DNA of 64,000 nt from Chitinophaga sp. H8 (GTDB taxonomy: Bacteria > Bacteroidota > Bacteroidia > Chitinophagales > Chitinophagaceae), in the NCBI RefSeq assembly GCF_040567655.1, contig NZ_JBEXAC010000003.1, forward strand, positions 434,001 through 498,000, given 5' to 3'. Every line of letters starts with the position of its first letter. Positions within the stretch are counted from its first letter, which is position 1. Positions 7,841 to 17,643 of this stretch are shown piece after piece. The position numbers and the translations under genes were made by a program. The notes under the pieces are model-generated. The model saw only the letters and a program-made list of their open reading frames with translations, was not told the DNA's origin and searched no databases.

Positions 7841-9946
7841 ATGCAAAGTTTCAGAACCGAACTGGAAAATCCAATTGTAGCGCGGGATATCATAGACCTG
7901 GAGAAGAAAATACGTTTGTTTCGCGAAGGTAAAGTACCTGATGAAAAGTTCCGTAGTCTGCGATTGGCCAGGGGCATATACGGGCAGCGCCAGCCTGGTG
8001 TGCAGATGGTGCGTATTAAACTGCCTTATGGTAAAATGACCCTGCAGCAATGGAGGCGTATATCGGATATTTCTGATGAATATGCAATCCGTAACCTGCA
8101 CCTTACCACCCGCCAGGATATCCAGATACACTATGTAAGCCTGGACAGAACACCGGAAATGTGGTCCAAGCTGGAACAGGATGGGGTTACTATCCGGGAA
8201 GCCTGTGGTAATACGGTGCGTAATATCACTGCTTCTGATAAAGCAGGTATAGACCCTAATGAACCTTTTGATGTGGTGCCATACGCAGATGCTGCTTTCC
8301 GTTATTTCTTACGGAATCCGGTTTGCCAGGACATGGGCCGCAAATTCAAGATAGCCTTTTCTTCCAGTGAAGCAGATTCAGCCTGGTCTTTTATGCATGA
8401 TGTAGGTGTAATTCCCAAAGTAAGAGAAGTAAATGGAGTACAGGTACGTGGTTTTAAAGTGATGGTAGGAGGCGGATTAGGTGCACAGCCTGCATTGGCT
8501 TATGTGGCCTTTGAATTCCTGGAAGAAGACCGTCTGATTCCTTACATAGAAAATGTACTGCGTGTATTTGACCGGTATGGGGAAAGAACCAGCAGGAATA
8601 AAGCACGTATGAAATTCCTGATTCAGAAAATAGGCATAGAAGAGTTTGAACGCCTGGTAAAGGAAGAGTATAAAGCCGTAAAGGTAAAACAGGTAAAAGT
8701 AGATACTGCGGTGTGGGATGCGCCCGTATTACCGGCGCCCGGTGCAGTGCTGCCAGCTTATACTATTAAGGACCCGAAGAAGTACGAAGCCTGGAAGATC
8801 ACCAATACTTTCCAGCAAAAGCAGGAAGGATATTATGGCGCTTATGTAAAAGTAACCCTGGGTGATGTGAGTACAAATGCTGCGCGTCAGATGATCGATG
8901 CATTGGCAAACGTAATTGCGGATGATGTGCGCGTAACGGCCAACCAGGGCCTGCTGTTCAAATACATCCTGCCGGAGCATCTGCCATATGTATACAGTGT
9001 ACTGGAAACAGTAGGTTTTGCCGAACCTGGCTTTGACAGCATTGCCGATATTACCGCATGCCCCGGTACAGATACCTGTAACCTGGGAATCTCCAGCAGC
9101 ACAGGTATTGCAGAGGTACTGGAAAATATTATTACAGAAGAATTCCCGGATCTGATCTACAATAAAGACATCAAAATAAAGATCAGCGGGTGTATGAACT
9201 CCTGCGGCCAGCATGGTATTGCCAGCATTGGTTTTCATGGCAGCTCTATGAAAAGCGGTGGCAAAGTATTACCGGCATTGCAGGTATTACTGGGCGGTGG
9301 CATCCTGGGGGATGGCCTGGGCCGTGTAGCCGATAAGGTGATCAAAGTCCCCAGCAAGAGAGGTCCGGATGTATTACGCTCCCTGCTGCATGACTATGAA
9401 ATCAACGGACAGGAAAACGAATTATTCAACGATTATTATGACCGTCAGGGGGAAAAATATTTTTATGCTTTGCTGAAACCATTAGCTGATCTGACCAATT
9501 TACAGGACCTGGATTTCGTAGACTGGGGTAAGGCAGAAGATTATGCTACTGCTATTGGTGTGGGTGAGTGTGCTGGTGTAGTGATTGATCTGGTAGCTAC
9601 CTTGCTCTACGAAGCAGAAGAAAAACTGGACCTGAGTGCAGAAGCAATAGCAAACGGTGCTTATGCAGATGGTATCTATCATGCTTATACTTCTTACATA
9701 CAAGGCGCCAAAGCACTGTTGCTGGGAGAAGGGGTAAGCTGTAATACACAGCATGGTATCATGAATGATTTTGAAAAACACTTTGTGGAAGCAGGTAAGC
9801 TGGCTACCGGAGGTTTCAAATCACAGGTACTGCAGATTAACGAACATGAGCCTACGGAAAGTTTTGCCCGTCAGTATTTTGATCAGGCAAAAGTATTCTA
9901 CAATGAGGCACAGGAATACCGGCAGGCGGCAGCAGTAAATGCATAA
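7841..9946 (+). CDS. Assimilatory nitrite/sulfite reductase with C-terminal HEPN-like domain
   Basis: Siroheme/4Fe-4S enzyme of 701 residues that reduces sulfite to sulfide (or nitrite to ammonia) in the cytoplasm. Two ferredoxin-like half-domains precede the cluster-binding halves. The cluster and siroheme ligands are seen as Cys407-x5-Cys413 (CPGTDTC) and Cys451-x3-Cys455 (CMNSC). The last 130 or so residues are helical and resemble a HEPN domain (EAEEKLDL...GIYHAYTSYIQGAKALLL), which is absent from classical CysI/NirA proteins but occurs in Bacteroidota homologues. The two siroheme genes follow, and a Cys-codon leader precedes it; both favour sulfite as substrate. No flavoprotein CysJ is next to it, so ferredoxin is the likely electron donor. 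Confidence 0.88.
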   Translation: MQSFRTELENPIVARDIIDLEKKIRLFREGKVPDEKFRSLRLARGIYGQRQPGVQMVRIKLPYGKMTLQQWRRISDISDEYAIRNLHLTTRQDIQIHYVSLDRTPEMWSKLEQDGVTIREACGNTVRNITASDKAGIDPNEPFDVVPYADAAFRYFLRNPVCQDMGRKFKIAFSSSEADSAWSFMHDVGVIPKVREVNGVQVRGFKVMVGGGLGAQPALAYVAFEFLEEDRLIPYIENVLRVFDRYGERTSRNKARMKFLIQKIGIEEFERLVKEEYKAVKVKQVKVDTAVWDAPVLPAPGAVLPAYTIKDPKKYEAWKITNTFQQKQEGYYGAYVKVTLGDVSTNAARQMIDALANVIADDVRVTANQGLLFKYILPEHLPYVYSVLETVGFAEPGFDSIADITACPGTDTCNLGISSSTGIAEVLENIITEEFPDLIYNKDIKIKISGCMNSCGQHGIASIGFHGSSMKSGGKVLPALQVLLGGGILGDGLGRVADKVIKVPSKRGPDVLRSLLHDYEINGQENELFNDYYDRQGEKYFYALLKPLADLTNLQDLDFVDWGKAEDYATAIGVGECAGVVIDLVATLLYEAEEKLDLSAEAIANGAYADGIYHAYTSYIQGAKALLLGEGVSCNTQHGIMNDFEKHFVEAGKLATGGFKSQVLQINEHEPTESFARQYFDQAKVFYNEAQEYRQAAAVNA

Positions 9947-10009
9947 GCTGCAATATTTATCAGGTATTCATTTTATTCAATTATCGACCATTCAAATTAA
10001 ACACACATC

Positions 10010-10786
10010 ATGCAGGATATAAAACCGAAAATAACATTGGTAGGCGCGGGACCTGGGGATCCGGAATTAATCACGGTAAAAGGGTTGAAAGCAATTCAGG
10101 AAGCAAAGGTTATTTTATATGATGCTTTGTCTAACAATGAATTGCTGGAGCATGCGTCGGCCAGCTGTTTAAAACGTTATGTGGGAAAACGTGCCGGAAT
10201 GCACGTATATTCACAGGACGAAATAAACCACATGATTGTGCAATATGCACTTGCTTACGGTAGTGTGGTGAGGCTGAAAGGGGGCGACTCCTTTGTGTTT
10301 GGCCGTGGACAGGAAGAAATTGCCTACGCCCGTCAGTTTGATATCGCTGCGGAAGTAGTGCCTGGTATCACCAGCGCTATTGCGGTACCTGGTATGAGTC
10401 AGATTCCGGTAACTGCACGTAATGTAAGTGAAGGTTTCTGGGTAATTACAGGTACTACACAAAAAGGTAACCTGTCCCGCGACCTGCAATTTGCCATCCA
10501 GGCCAATACTACTGTGGTAATACTGATGGGAATGAGTAAGCTGGCAGATATCACAGCGGCTTATGCAGCACAGGGGAAAGGAAATACGCCTGCTGCTATT
10601 ATCCAGAATGGTACCCTGCCTACGCAGCGGTTGGGGCTGGGTAATGTGGCTGATCTGGAACTGATCGCGGAAAAAAATCACCTGCGCAACCCTGCAATTA
10701 TTGTTATTGGAGAAGTGGTACGGTTCCATGAAGCGTTCCAGCACTTACAAACACAAATTGCGGCTGATTTAAAACTGGCTGTATAA
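10010..10786 (+). CDS. cobA: Uroporphyrinogen-III C-methyltransferase (SUMT)
   Basis: Methylates uroporphyrinogen III twice with S-adenosylmethionine to give precorrin-2, the branch point to siroheme. The 258-residue cytoplasmic protein shows the SAM-binding glycine loop GAGPGDPELIT near the N-terminus, the YVGKRAG segment, and the RLKGGDSFVFGRG motif. Length is normal for stand-alone SUMT. It is the middle gene of the operon, 63 bases after the reductase and 6 bases before the dehydrogenase/chelatase gene. With that gene it covers the functions of a CysG split into two proteins. The context points to siroheme for the reductase rather than cobalamin. Confidence 0.94.
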   Translation: MQDIKPKITLVGAGPGDPELITVKGLKAIQEAKVILYDALSNNELLEHASASCLKRYVGKRAGMHVYSQDEINHMIVQYALAYGSVVRLKGGDSFVFGRGQEEIAYARQFDIAAEVVPGITSAIAVPGMSQIPVTARNVSEGFWVITGTTQKGNLSRDLQFAIQANTTVVILMGMSKLADITAAYAAQGKGNTPAAIIQNGTLPTQRLGLGNVADLELIAEKNHLRNPAIIVIGEVVRFHEAFQHLQTQIAADLKLAV

Positions 10787-10792
10787 TATAAT

Positions 10793-11398
10793 ATGGAAGA
10801 AAATCATCTGTTTCCGGTATTCTTTAAACTTAACCGCCTGCAGGTATTGGTGGTAGGTGGTGGTAATATCGGGCATGAAAAAGTGAATGCCATGCTGCAA
10901 AATTGCCCGGAGGGTAATATTACAGTGGTGGCAATCACTTTTCTGCCTGAACTGGAACAGCTGGCTAAAACCTTCCATAATATCACCCTCATAGAAAAAC
11001 CCTTTTCCTGCGGCGACCTGCTGGGTAAAGACCTGGTAATAGCCGCCACAAACGACCGGGCGCTCAATACCTGCATTTGGGAAAAGGCGAAGGCCAGCAA
11101 AGTATTGATCAATGTGGCAGATACGCCAGAGCTTTGCGATTTTTACCTGGGCTCCGTTGTGCAGAAAGGAAATCTGAAAATAGCCATCTCTACCAATGGC
11201 AAATCACCTACGGTGGCCAAACGCCTGAAACAGGTTTTACAGGAAGCCATCCCCAATACCCTGGACGAGGTGCTGAATAAACTGCATATCATCCGGGATA
11301 AGCTGAAAGGTGATTTTGCTGCCAAGGTAAAAGAACTGAATAAAATCACCGAAGTATTAGTAGCTCCTGCAGCAGAGGAAACCCCTAAAGAAGATTAA
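10793..11398 (+). CDS. Precorrin-2 dehydrogenase / sirohydrochlorin ferrochelatase
   Basis: Oxidises precorrin-2 with NAD and inserts iron to give siroheme, like yeast Met8p and the N-terminal half of CysG. The 201-residue product starts with a beta-strand and a Rossmann GGGNIG loop, followed by the conserved LVIAATNDRALN and ISTNGKSPTVAKRLK segments of the family. It lies 6 bases after the methyltransferase gene and closes the operon. Length is typical for a protein without a methyltransferase domain. No terminator was found behind it; a separate promoter for the next gene lies only about 30 bases downstream. Confidence 0.9.
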   Translation: MEENHLFPVFFKLNRLQVLVVGGGNIGHEKVNAMLQNCPEGNITVVAITFLPELEQLAKTFHNITLIEKPFSCGDLLGKDLVIAATNDRALNTCIWEKAKASKVLINVADTPELCDFYLGSVVQKGNLKIAISTNGKSPTVAKRLKQVLQEAIPNTLDEVLNKLHIIRDKLKGDFAAKVKELNKITEVLVAPAAEETPKED

Positions 11399-11424
11399 CC
11401 CGCTCCGGCTAATTGTGCAGCCAT

Positions 11425-11432
11425 TATATTTG
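11425..11432 (+). promoter_or_regulatory. -7 promoter element of the HD hydrolase gene
   Basis: TATATTTG matches TAnnTTTG exactly, 20 bases before the start codon. No good -33 TTG is present at the expected distance. Confidence 0.6.
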
Positions 11433-11452
11433 CACCTATTCTAATTTATTTT

Positions 11453-12109
11453 ATGGAATTACAGGATCAGCTTATTGATGCTACCGTAGCCTATGTAAAA
11501 CAGGAACTGGCGGGCGCAGAGGGAGGACACGACTGGTGGCATATATACCGGGTATGGCAATCGGCAAAACATATTGGCGCTACCGAAAGCGTCAATATGC
11601 TGGTGGTAGAATTAGGCGCTTTACTGCATGATATTGCAGACTCCAAGTTTCACGAGGGAGATGAAAATATCGGACCGGCAAAGGCAGCGGCATTTATGCA
11701 GCAGCTCCAGATACCTGCGGAAATAATGGAGCACGTCGTAAATATTATCCGTCATATCTCGTTTAAAGGGGGGAATAATGCCCGTACCTTTTACTCTGCC
11801 GAGCTGGGCGTAGTACAGGATGCTGACCGGCTGGATGCGATAGGTGCTATTGGTATTGCCCGTGCCTTTAATTATGGCGGATTTAAAAACAGGGCTTTAC
11901 ACGACCCTGCGATTGTACCGGATCTGCATATGACGAAAGAAGCATATAAAAATAGCACTACCCCTACCATCAATCACTTTTACGAAAAATTACTGCTGTT
12001 GAAAGACCGTATGAACACTGCTACCGGGAAGGCGATGGCGGAAGAAAGGCATCAGTTTATGGAAGTATTCCTGGATAGATTTTATAGGGAATGGGAGGGA
12101 GAGAAATAG
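11453..12109 (+). CDS. HD-domain metal-dependent phosphohydrolase (YedJ-like)
   Basis: A 218-residue cytoplasmic HD-domain protein of the group represented by E. coli YedJ; family members are phosphohydrolases, often with unknown nucleotide-type substrates. Metal-binding residues are visible: His30 in GHDWWHIYRV, His59-Asp60 in LLHDIADSK, two further His near 94-101 and Asp125 in QDADRLDAIGA. The ATG is 20 bases behind a perfect -7 element, which supports the start chosen. It runs towards the thioesterase gene, with inverted heptad repeats in between. The biological substrate cannot be stated. Confidence 0.88.
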   Translation: MELQDQLIDATVAYVKQELAGAEGGHDWWHIYRVWQSAKHIGATESVNMLVVELGALLHDIADSKFHEGDENIGPAKAAAFMQQLQIPAEIMEHVVNIIRHISFKGGNNARTFYSAELGVVQDADRLDAIGAIGIARAFNYGGFKNRALHDPAIVPDLHMTKEAYKNSTTPTINHFYEKLLLLKDRMNTATGKAMAEERHQFMEVFLDRFYREWEGEK

Positions 12110-12112
12110 CGA

Positions 12113-12253
12113 TTAGCTGTTGGCTGTTAGCTTTTAGCCCAATGCAGCGAAGAATGAATTTTGTTGAAAGGAATTGCCCTTTAGCCAAAAACAGCGAATG
12201 TTTCACTAAACATTCGCTGCATTTAAGCTAATAGCTAACAGCTAATAGCTAAT
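12113..12253. repeat. Inverted pair of TTAGCTG-type heptad arrays
   Basis: Four heptads in the left arm (12113-12140: TTAGCTG, TTGGCTG, TTAGCTT, TTAGCCC) face four in the opposite orientation in the right arm (12226-12253: AGCTAAT, AGCTAAC, AGCTAAT, AGCTAAT). The arms can form a long imperfect stem that encloses the terminator hairpin at 12192-12219. The same heptads recur at 44876-44903 and 58475-58652. The array starts 4 bases after one stop codon and ends 5 bases before the other. Confidence 0.75.
12187..12219 (-). terminator. Intrinsic terminator of the thioesterase gene
   Basis: A perfect 12-bp stem (CAGCGAATGTTT with AAACATTCGCTG, 4-base loop) is followed on the minus strand by TTTTT. 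On the plus strand it has no T-run, so it mainly serves the minus-strand gene. Confidence 0.75.
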
Positions 12254-12257
12254 AGTG

Positions 12258-12788
12258 CTATCCTTTCGTTGCCTCAAAAAACAATGCCTTCAGTTCTTCG
12301 GCGTCCTCAGGTTTCATCTTGCCACCCAGGATCAACCTTAATTGTCTTCTGCGCAGGGCGCCGTCAAATAATTTTTTTTCTTCTTCCGTGTCAGTTAAAA
12401 TGGGAGGTACCGGTCTGGAATTACCATTAGGATCCAGGGCTACAAAAGTCATGAAGGCTTCATTGGATTTGTAGCGGTATTGTTGTACGGGATCTTCTCC
12501 CCACACCCGCATGTGCACTTCCATGGAAGTATTGAATGCACGGCTTACTTTGGACTCGATATGTACTACGTTGCCCAGCCGGATAGGATTTTCAAATGAA
12601 ATATTATCTACAGAGGCAGTTACAACCGGTGCGCTGCAGTGTTTCATGCAGGCCAGTGCCGCCGCAATATCCATCCAGTACATTAAACGGCCCCCCATCA
12701 GGTTACCAAAAGTATTGGTGTCATTGGGAAGAACCAGTTCTGTCATCTGGATCAGTGAATCTTGTGCTCGCTTGGGCGCTAATATCAT
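12258..12788 (-). CDS. Acyl-CoA thioesterase, hotdog fold (BFIT/BACH type)
   Basis: Hydrolyses acyl-CoA esters to free acid and CoA in the cytoplasm. The 176-residue protein holds one hotdog domain, about residues 10-130, with the family signature NTFGNLMGGRLMYWMD (active-site Asn/Asp region) and VDNISFENPIRLGNVV. The C-terminal 45 residues are charged and helical. The frame could extend 24 codons further, but a perfect -7 element sits inside that extension, 20 bases before the ATG at 12786-12788, so the shorter start is chosen. Chain-length preference is unknown. Confidence 0.88.
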   Translation of the reverse strand: MILAPKRAQDSLIQMTELVLPNDTNTFGNLMGGRLMYWMDIAAALACMKHCSAPVVTASVDNISFENPIRLGNVVHIESKVSRAFNTSMEVHMRVWGEDPVQQYRYKSNEAFMTFVALDPNGNSRPVPPILTDTEEEKKLFDGALRRRQLRLILGGKMKPEDAEELKALFFEATKG

Positions 12789-12808
12789 TATATAAGGTAT
12801 TTCGGCCG

Positions 12809-12816
12809 CAAATTTA
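12809..12816 (-). promoter_or_regulatory. -7 promoter element of the thioesterase gene
   Basis: The minus strand reads TAAATTTG, an exact TAnnTTTG match 20 bases before the chosen start codon. It implies a very short 5' UTR. Confidence 0.6.
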
Positions 12817-12998
12817 CGCCAATGTAATGAGAAATCCGTCCGGACAGCGGCGAATAGCAAAAGGGGCGCCCTCCGGGAGCACAGGAATACTGCATCTCAG
12901 GATAATGCCGTTACAATTTATACACAAAATGGGGAATGTCAAACCCTTTGTGGTAGCTGGTTTCGGGAGAAGGGCAAAAGCTTGTGTGAAAAACTTAC

Positions 12999-13028
12999 TT
13001 GGGTGGGAGGCAAATTATTGTAACTTTG
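12999..13028 (+). promoter_or_regulatory. Promoter of pyrG
   Basis: TTG (12999-13001), a 19-base spacer and TAACTTTG (13021-13028) fit the Bacteroidota promoter exactly. The 5' UTR would be about 90 bases. Confidence 0.8.
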
Positions 13029-13092
13029 CATGACCTTCGGAAGTAATTTACTTGACAGGAAACACCAAAAGCAGTCCGGCACTTCCTCATAA

Positions 13093-14784
<1,692 letters not shown>

Positions 14785-14805
14785 TCCTGTACTGATAATA
14801 TTACC

Positions 14806-14872
14806 AGGCAGTTTACAGCAGGCAGCTCATGAAATCATTTTCATCCGGCTCCTCCCTGTAAACTGCCTTTTT
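14806..14872 (+). terminator. Intrinsic terminator of pyrG
   Basis: AGGCAGTTTACAG (14806-14818) pairs perfectly with CTGTAAACTGCCT (14856-14868), followed by five Ts. The 37-base loop is long but the 13-bp stem is strong. Confidence 0.75.
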
Positions 14873-15031
14873 ACTTTTACATCCTGATAACCTGTTGGCA
14901 ATCAATTGTAAACCGCTACAGGTACGCGGTAACCAGCCTATATCTTCCGCCTGCCTCCTTTGTTTACCGCTATTTTACCGTTATTAACATGCCTTTGGCC
15001 TAAAAAGGCTGTTCAAATCATAAATCATGCT

Positions 15032-15039
15032 TACCTTTG
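15032..15039 (+). promoter_or_regulatory. -7 promoter element of yidC
   Basis: TACCTTTG matches TAnnTTTG exactly, 24 bases before the ATG at 15064. The -33 region (GTTC) is weak. Confidence 0.6.
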
Positions 15040-15063
15040 CTGCCTAAATTTTAATTGCATTTC

Positions 15064-16905
15064 ATGGATAGAAATTCGGTTATAGGGTTTTTACTGTTAG
15101 GCGTTTTGCTGGTAGGATACATATTTTTTAATCAGAAACAGCAGACGAATGCCAACATCGAAAAAGCCCGGCAAGATTCCATCGCTAATCTGAATAAGCC
15201 TAAAACACCCGTTGTAGATACAAGTAGCAGCACCGCAGTAGCTGGCAGTACCCCTGATTCCCTGCAACTGGCAGGTCAATATGGTGCTTTTGCAAATGCT
15301 GCTTTAGGTACTGCTCAAACTGCTGTACTGGAAAATGAAGTGGTGAAAATCACCCTGAGCAATAAAGGCGGACAACCGGAAAGTGTACAGCTGAAAGACT
15401 TTAAAACATTTGACGGAGCGCCATTAATGCTGGTAAAAGGCTCTTTTAACCGCATTTCCCTGCAGGTGCCCGCTAATAATAATACCTTAAATACTGCCGA
15501 TCTTTACTTTACAGGTGGCCAGGTACAAAAACTTACTGATGGCAGCCAATCTATCAGCTATCGCCTGCCTACTTCCAATCCGGCACAATACCTGGAATTT
15601 GTATATACGCTGAAACCGAAGGGATATATCGTAGATTATACGATCCGCGCCATCGGCCTGGAAAATGTACTGCCTTCCGGTCAGAATTTCCTGACCCTGC
15701 AGTGGAACAGCCAGAGCGACAAGCAGGAACAGGATATGCAGAACGAACAAATGAACAACCAGGTGCATTACAGCTATGCAAATGGTGAACATGATTACTT
15801 TACCCTTTCCCGTACCAGCCATGAAAAGCTCGAAGGCGGCAAACTGAAATGGGTAAGCGTAAAACAACAGTTCTTCAACACTACTTTTATTGCTAAAAAC
15901 GGGGATTTTGCCAGTGCAGATATCAGCACCAAGGTACCTACCAGCGGCAATATCGTAGGACAGGCATTCTCTACCCTGCAAATACCTTACAACCGCGCAC
16001 ACGATTTTTCTTTCCCGATAGAAATCATGTATGGTCCCAACCACTACAAAACCCTGAAGTCTTACGACATGGGGCTGGAAAAGATCATCCCGCTGGGTTC
16101 CGGTATCTTTGCTTTCGTAAAGTATGTGAACAAGTGGATCATTATCCCGGTATTTAACTTCCTCAGCGGATTTATCAGTAACTATGGTGTGATCATCATT
16201 TTGCTGACTGTCTTTATCCGTTTGCTGATAGCTCCTTTTACTTATCAGAGTTATGTATCTGCGGCCAAGATGAAGGTGTTAAAGCCTGAAATTGACGCGC
16301 TGCGGGCAAAACATGGTGATGACCAGCAGGCTTTTGGGGTAGAACAAATGAAACTGTTTAAAAGTGCAGGGGTAAGCCCACTGGGAGGATGTTTGCCGGC
16401 ATTGCTGCAGTTACCTATCCTGGTAGCGATGTACAGCTTCTTCCCGTCTTCTATTGAGCTACGCCAGGAAAGTTTCCTGTGGGCCAAGGATTTGTCTACT
16501 TACGATTCTATCCTGAACCTGCCGTTTGATGTTCCTTTCTATGGGGCACATGTCAGCTTGTTTACCATCCTGATGACTATCACCAGCTTGATCCTGGCGT
16601 TTTATAACCGTGGTATGACCGATCAGAGCAACCCGGTAATGAAATACATGCCTTATGTAATGCCCATCATGCTGTTAGGTATCTTTAACCGTCTGGCTGC
16701 GGCTTTAACTTTCTACTACTTCCTGTCCAATGTGATCAGTATCCTCCTGCAATGGGTGATCCAGACCTTTATCATTGACCATGATAAGATCCACGCACAG
16801 ATCCAGGAAAATAAGAAAAAGCCGGTGTCTAAATCAAAATGGACAGAAAGACTGGAAGAAATGCAACGCCGTCAGCAGGAAATGCAGCAACAGCGTAAAA
16901 AATAG
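15064..16905 (+). CDS. yidC: Membrane protein insertase YidC
   Basis: Inserts and folds inner membrane proteins with or without SecYEG. The product of 613 residues has the Gram-negative layout: one N-terminal transmembrane helix (about 6-24), a large periplasmic beta-sandwich (about 50-330), then the conserved five-helix 60-kDa inner-membrane-protein domain (about 350-575) with NYGVIIILLTVFIRLL and a cytoplasmic Met/Lys-rich hairpin, and a basic Gln/Lys-rich tail. A TTG codon at 15055 is in frame, but the ATG at 15064 is preferred, as it gives the usual short N-terminus. A strong terminator follows. Confidence 0.96.
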   Translation: MDRNSVIGFLLLGVLLVGYIFFNQKQQTNANIEKARQDSIANLNKPKTPVVDTSSSTAVAGSTPDSLQLAGQYGAFANAALGTAQTAVLENEVVKITLSNKGGQPESVQLKDFKTFDGAPLMLVKGSFNRISLQVPANNNTLNTADLYFTGGQVQKLTDGSQSISYRLPTSNPAQYLEFVYTLKPKGYIVDYTIRAIGLENVLPSGQNFLTLQWNSQSDKQEQDMQNEQMNNQVHYSYANGEHDYFTLSRTSHEKLEGGKLKWVSVKQQFFNTTFIAKNGDFASADISTKVPTSGNIVGQAFSTLQIPYNRAHDFSFPIEIMYGPNHYKTLKSYDMGLEKIIPLGSGIFAFVKYVNKWIIIPVFNFLSGFISNYGVIIILLTVFIRLLIAPFTYQSYVSAAKMKVLKPEIDALRAKHGDDQQAFGVEQMKLFKSAGVSPLGGCLPALLQLPILVAMYSFFPSSIELRQESFLWAKDLSTYDSILNLPFDVPFYGAHVSLFTILMTITSLILAFYNRGMTDQSNPVMKYMPYVMPIMLLGIFNRLAAALTFYYFLSNVISILLQWVIQTFIIDHDKIHAQIQENKKKPVSKSKWTERLEEMQRRQQEMQQQRKK

Positions 16906-16935
16906 TAATAACAACAATATTGCATGCAAAAGGAA

Positions 16936-16966
16936 AGCCTGGCTCGCTTATGAGCCAGGCTTTTTT
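16936..16966 (+). terminator. Intrinsic terminator of yidC
   Basis: AGCCTGGCTC pairs perfectly with GAGCCAGGCT over a 6-base loop, followed by Ts to 16966. Confidence 0.92.
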
Positions 16967-17048
16967 ATGTCATCTGCTAACCTGGCTGGCACCTTATTTG
17001 TTCCATAGAGAGAAGCACGTTTTTATTTCACTTTAAAACGATCATCTT

Positions 17049-17336
17049 ATGGACAAGAAGGACAAAGCATTGTTAATGGACAAAATCCTCCGGGAACTGG
17101 AAGATCTTAAAAATTCACAGGCATCACTGGTTAAAAAGATAGGTCAGATAGAAGCAGATAATATTAACCTGGGCGATCAACAGCTGGAAAAATCACTGTC
17201 AGCTATCTATGACAGCATTGCCAGCGGTACAGATCAGGTAACGAGCCTCGTAACAGACTACCAGCAAAAGCGGGATAAGTTTGTACTGGATAATAACCTC
17301 CAGGAAGCCTTATCCGTTTCCGGTAATGCAGGTTGA
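17049..17336 (+). CDS. Small coiled-coil protein of unknown function
   Basis: A 95-residue, charged, entirely helical protein without signal peptide or membrane segment. Residues 1-35 (LLMDKILRELEDLKNS) and 45-80 show heptad-like spacing of Leu/Ile, suggesting a coiled coil or small helical bundle. No Cys is present and no family is recognised. It lies between yidC and the PUL with a strong hairpin 100 bases behind it, so it looks like an independent gene. Coding status is supported by sensible amino-acid composition and the absence of a competing frame. Confidence 0.6.
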   Translation: MDKKDKALLMDKILRELEDLKNSQASLVKKIGQIEADNINLGDQQLEKSLSAIYDSIASGTDQVTSLVTDYQQKRDKFVLDNNLQEALSVSGNAG

Positions 17337-17433
17337 TTAATAACATTCATCCACCTAATGCTCTCGCAGGTGGCGAAGTGGAATTAAACAATGCACTTAC
17401 GTATTTTACAAGGGCTGACCCAAAGGCCAGTTT

Positions 17434-17487
17434 CTCAAAGACAAAAAATGTATGGCCCTCCCTGGAGGGCTGTATGTTTTTTGAGAG
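17434..17487. terminator. Extended hairpin terminator, probably usable on both strands
   Basis: GCCCTCC (17455-17461) pairs with GGAGGGC (17464-17470). The flanks continue the pairing imperfectly (CTCAAA...AAAAAATGTAT with the GTATGTTTTTTGAG side), leaving A-rich sequence on the left and T-rich on the right. The rest of the gap from 17337 to 17597 shows no gene; the overlapping 75- to 82-codon frames there look spurious. Confidence 0.6.
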
Positions 17488-17597
17488 CGGGTATGCACAT
17501 ACCAATTCTCTTTCCTCCCAAACTCCATGCAGTATTGGGAAATTGGCTAGTGCACAAAATTGAAACAATAGTATACAAGCTGAAGGACCCCACATTA

Positions 17598-17605
17598 TAT
17601 ATTTG
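17598..17605 (+). promoter_or_regulatory. -7 promoter element of the susC operon
   Basis: TATATTTG matches TAnnTTTG exactly, 38 bases before the first ATG of susC. No TTG lies at the right distance, which would fit a promoter that depends on an activator such as the hybrid regulator encoded in the locus. Confidence 0.55.
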
Positions 17606-17643
17606 CGACTCGATTATCCACGTAATGAAAAATTGAGTCTTCC

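Noticed and set aside
12113..12253. Phage or integron attachment site
   Set aside because: The heptads occur at three unrelated places with no integrase or captured gene nearby; a dispersed repeat family fits better.
17347..17636. Overlapping 75- to 82-codon frames on both strands before susC
   Set aside because: They overlap one another and cover a strong hairpin and the susC promoter. Compositions are unconvincing.
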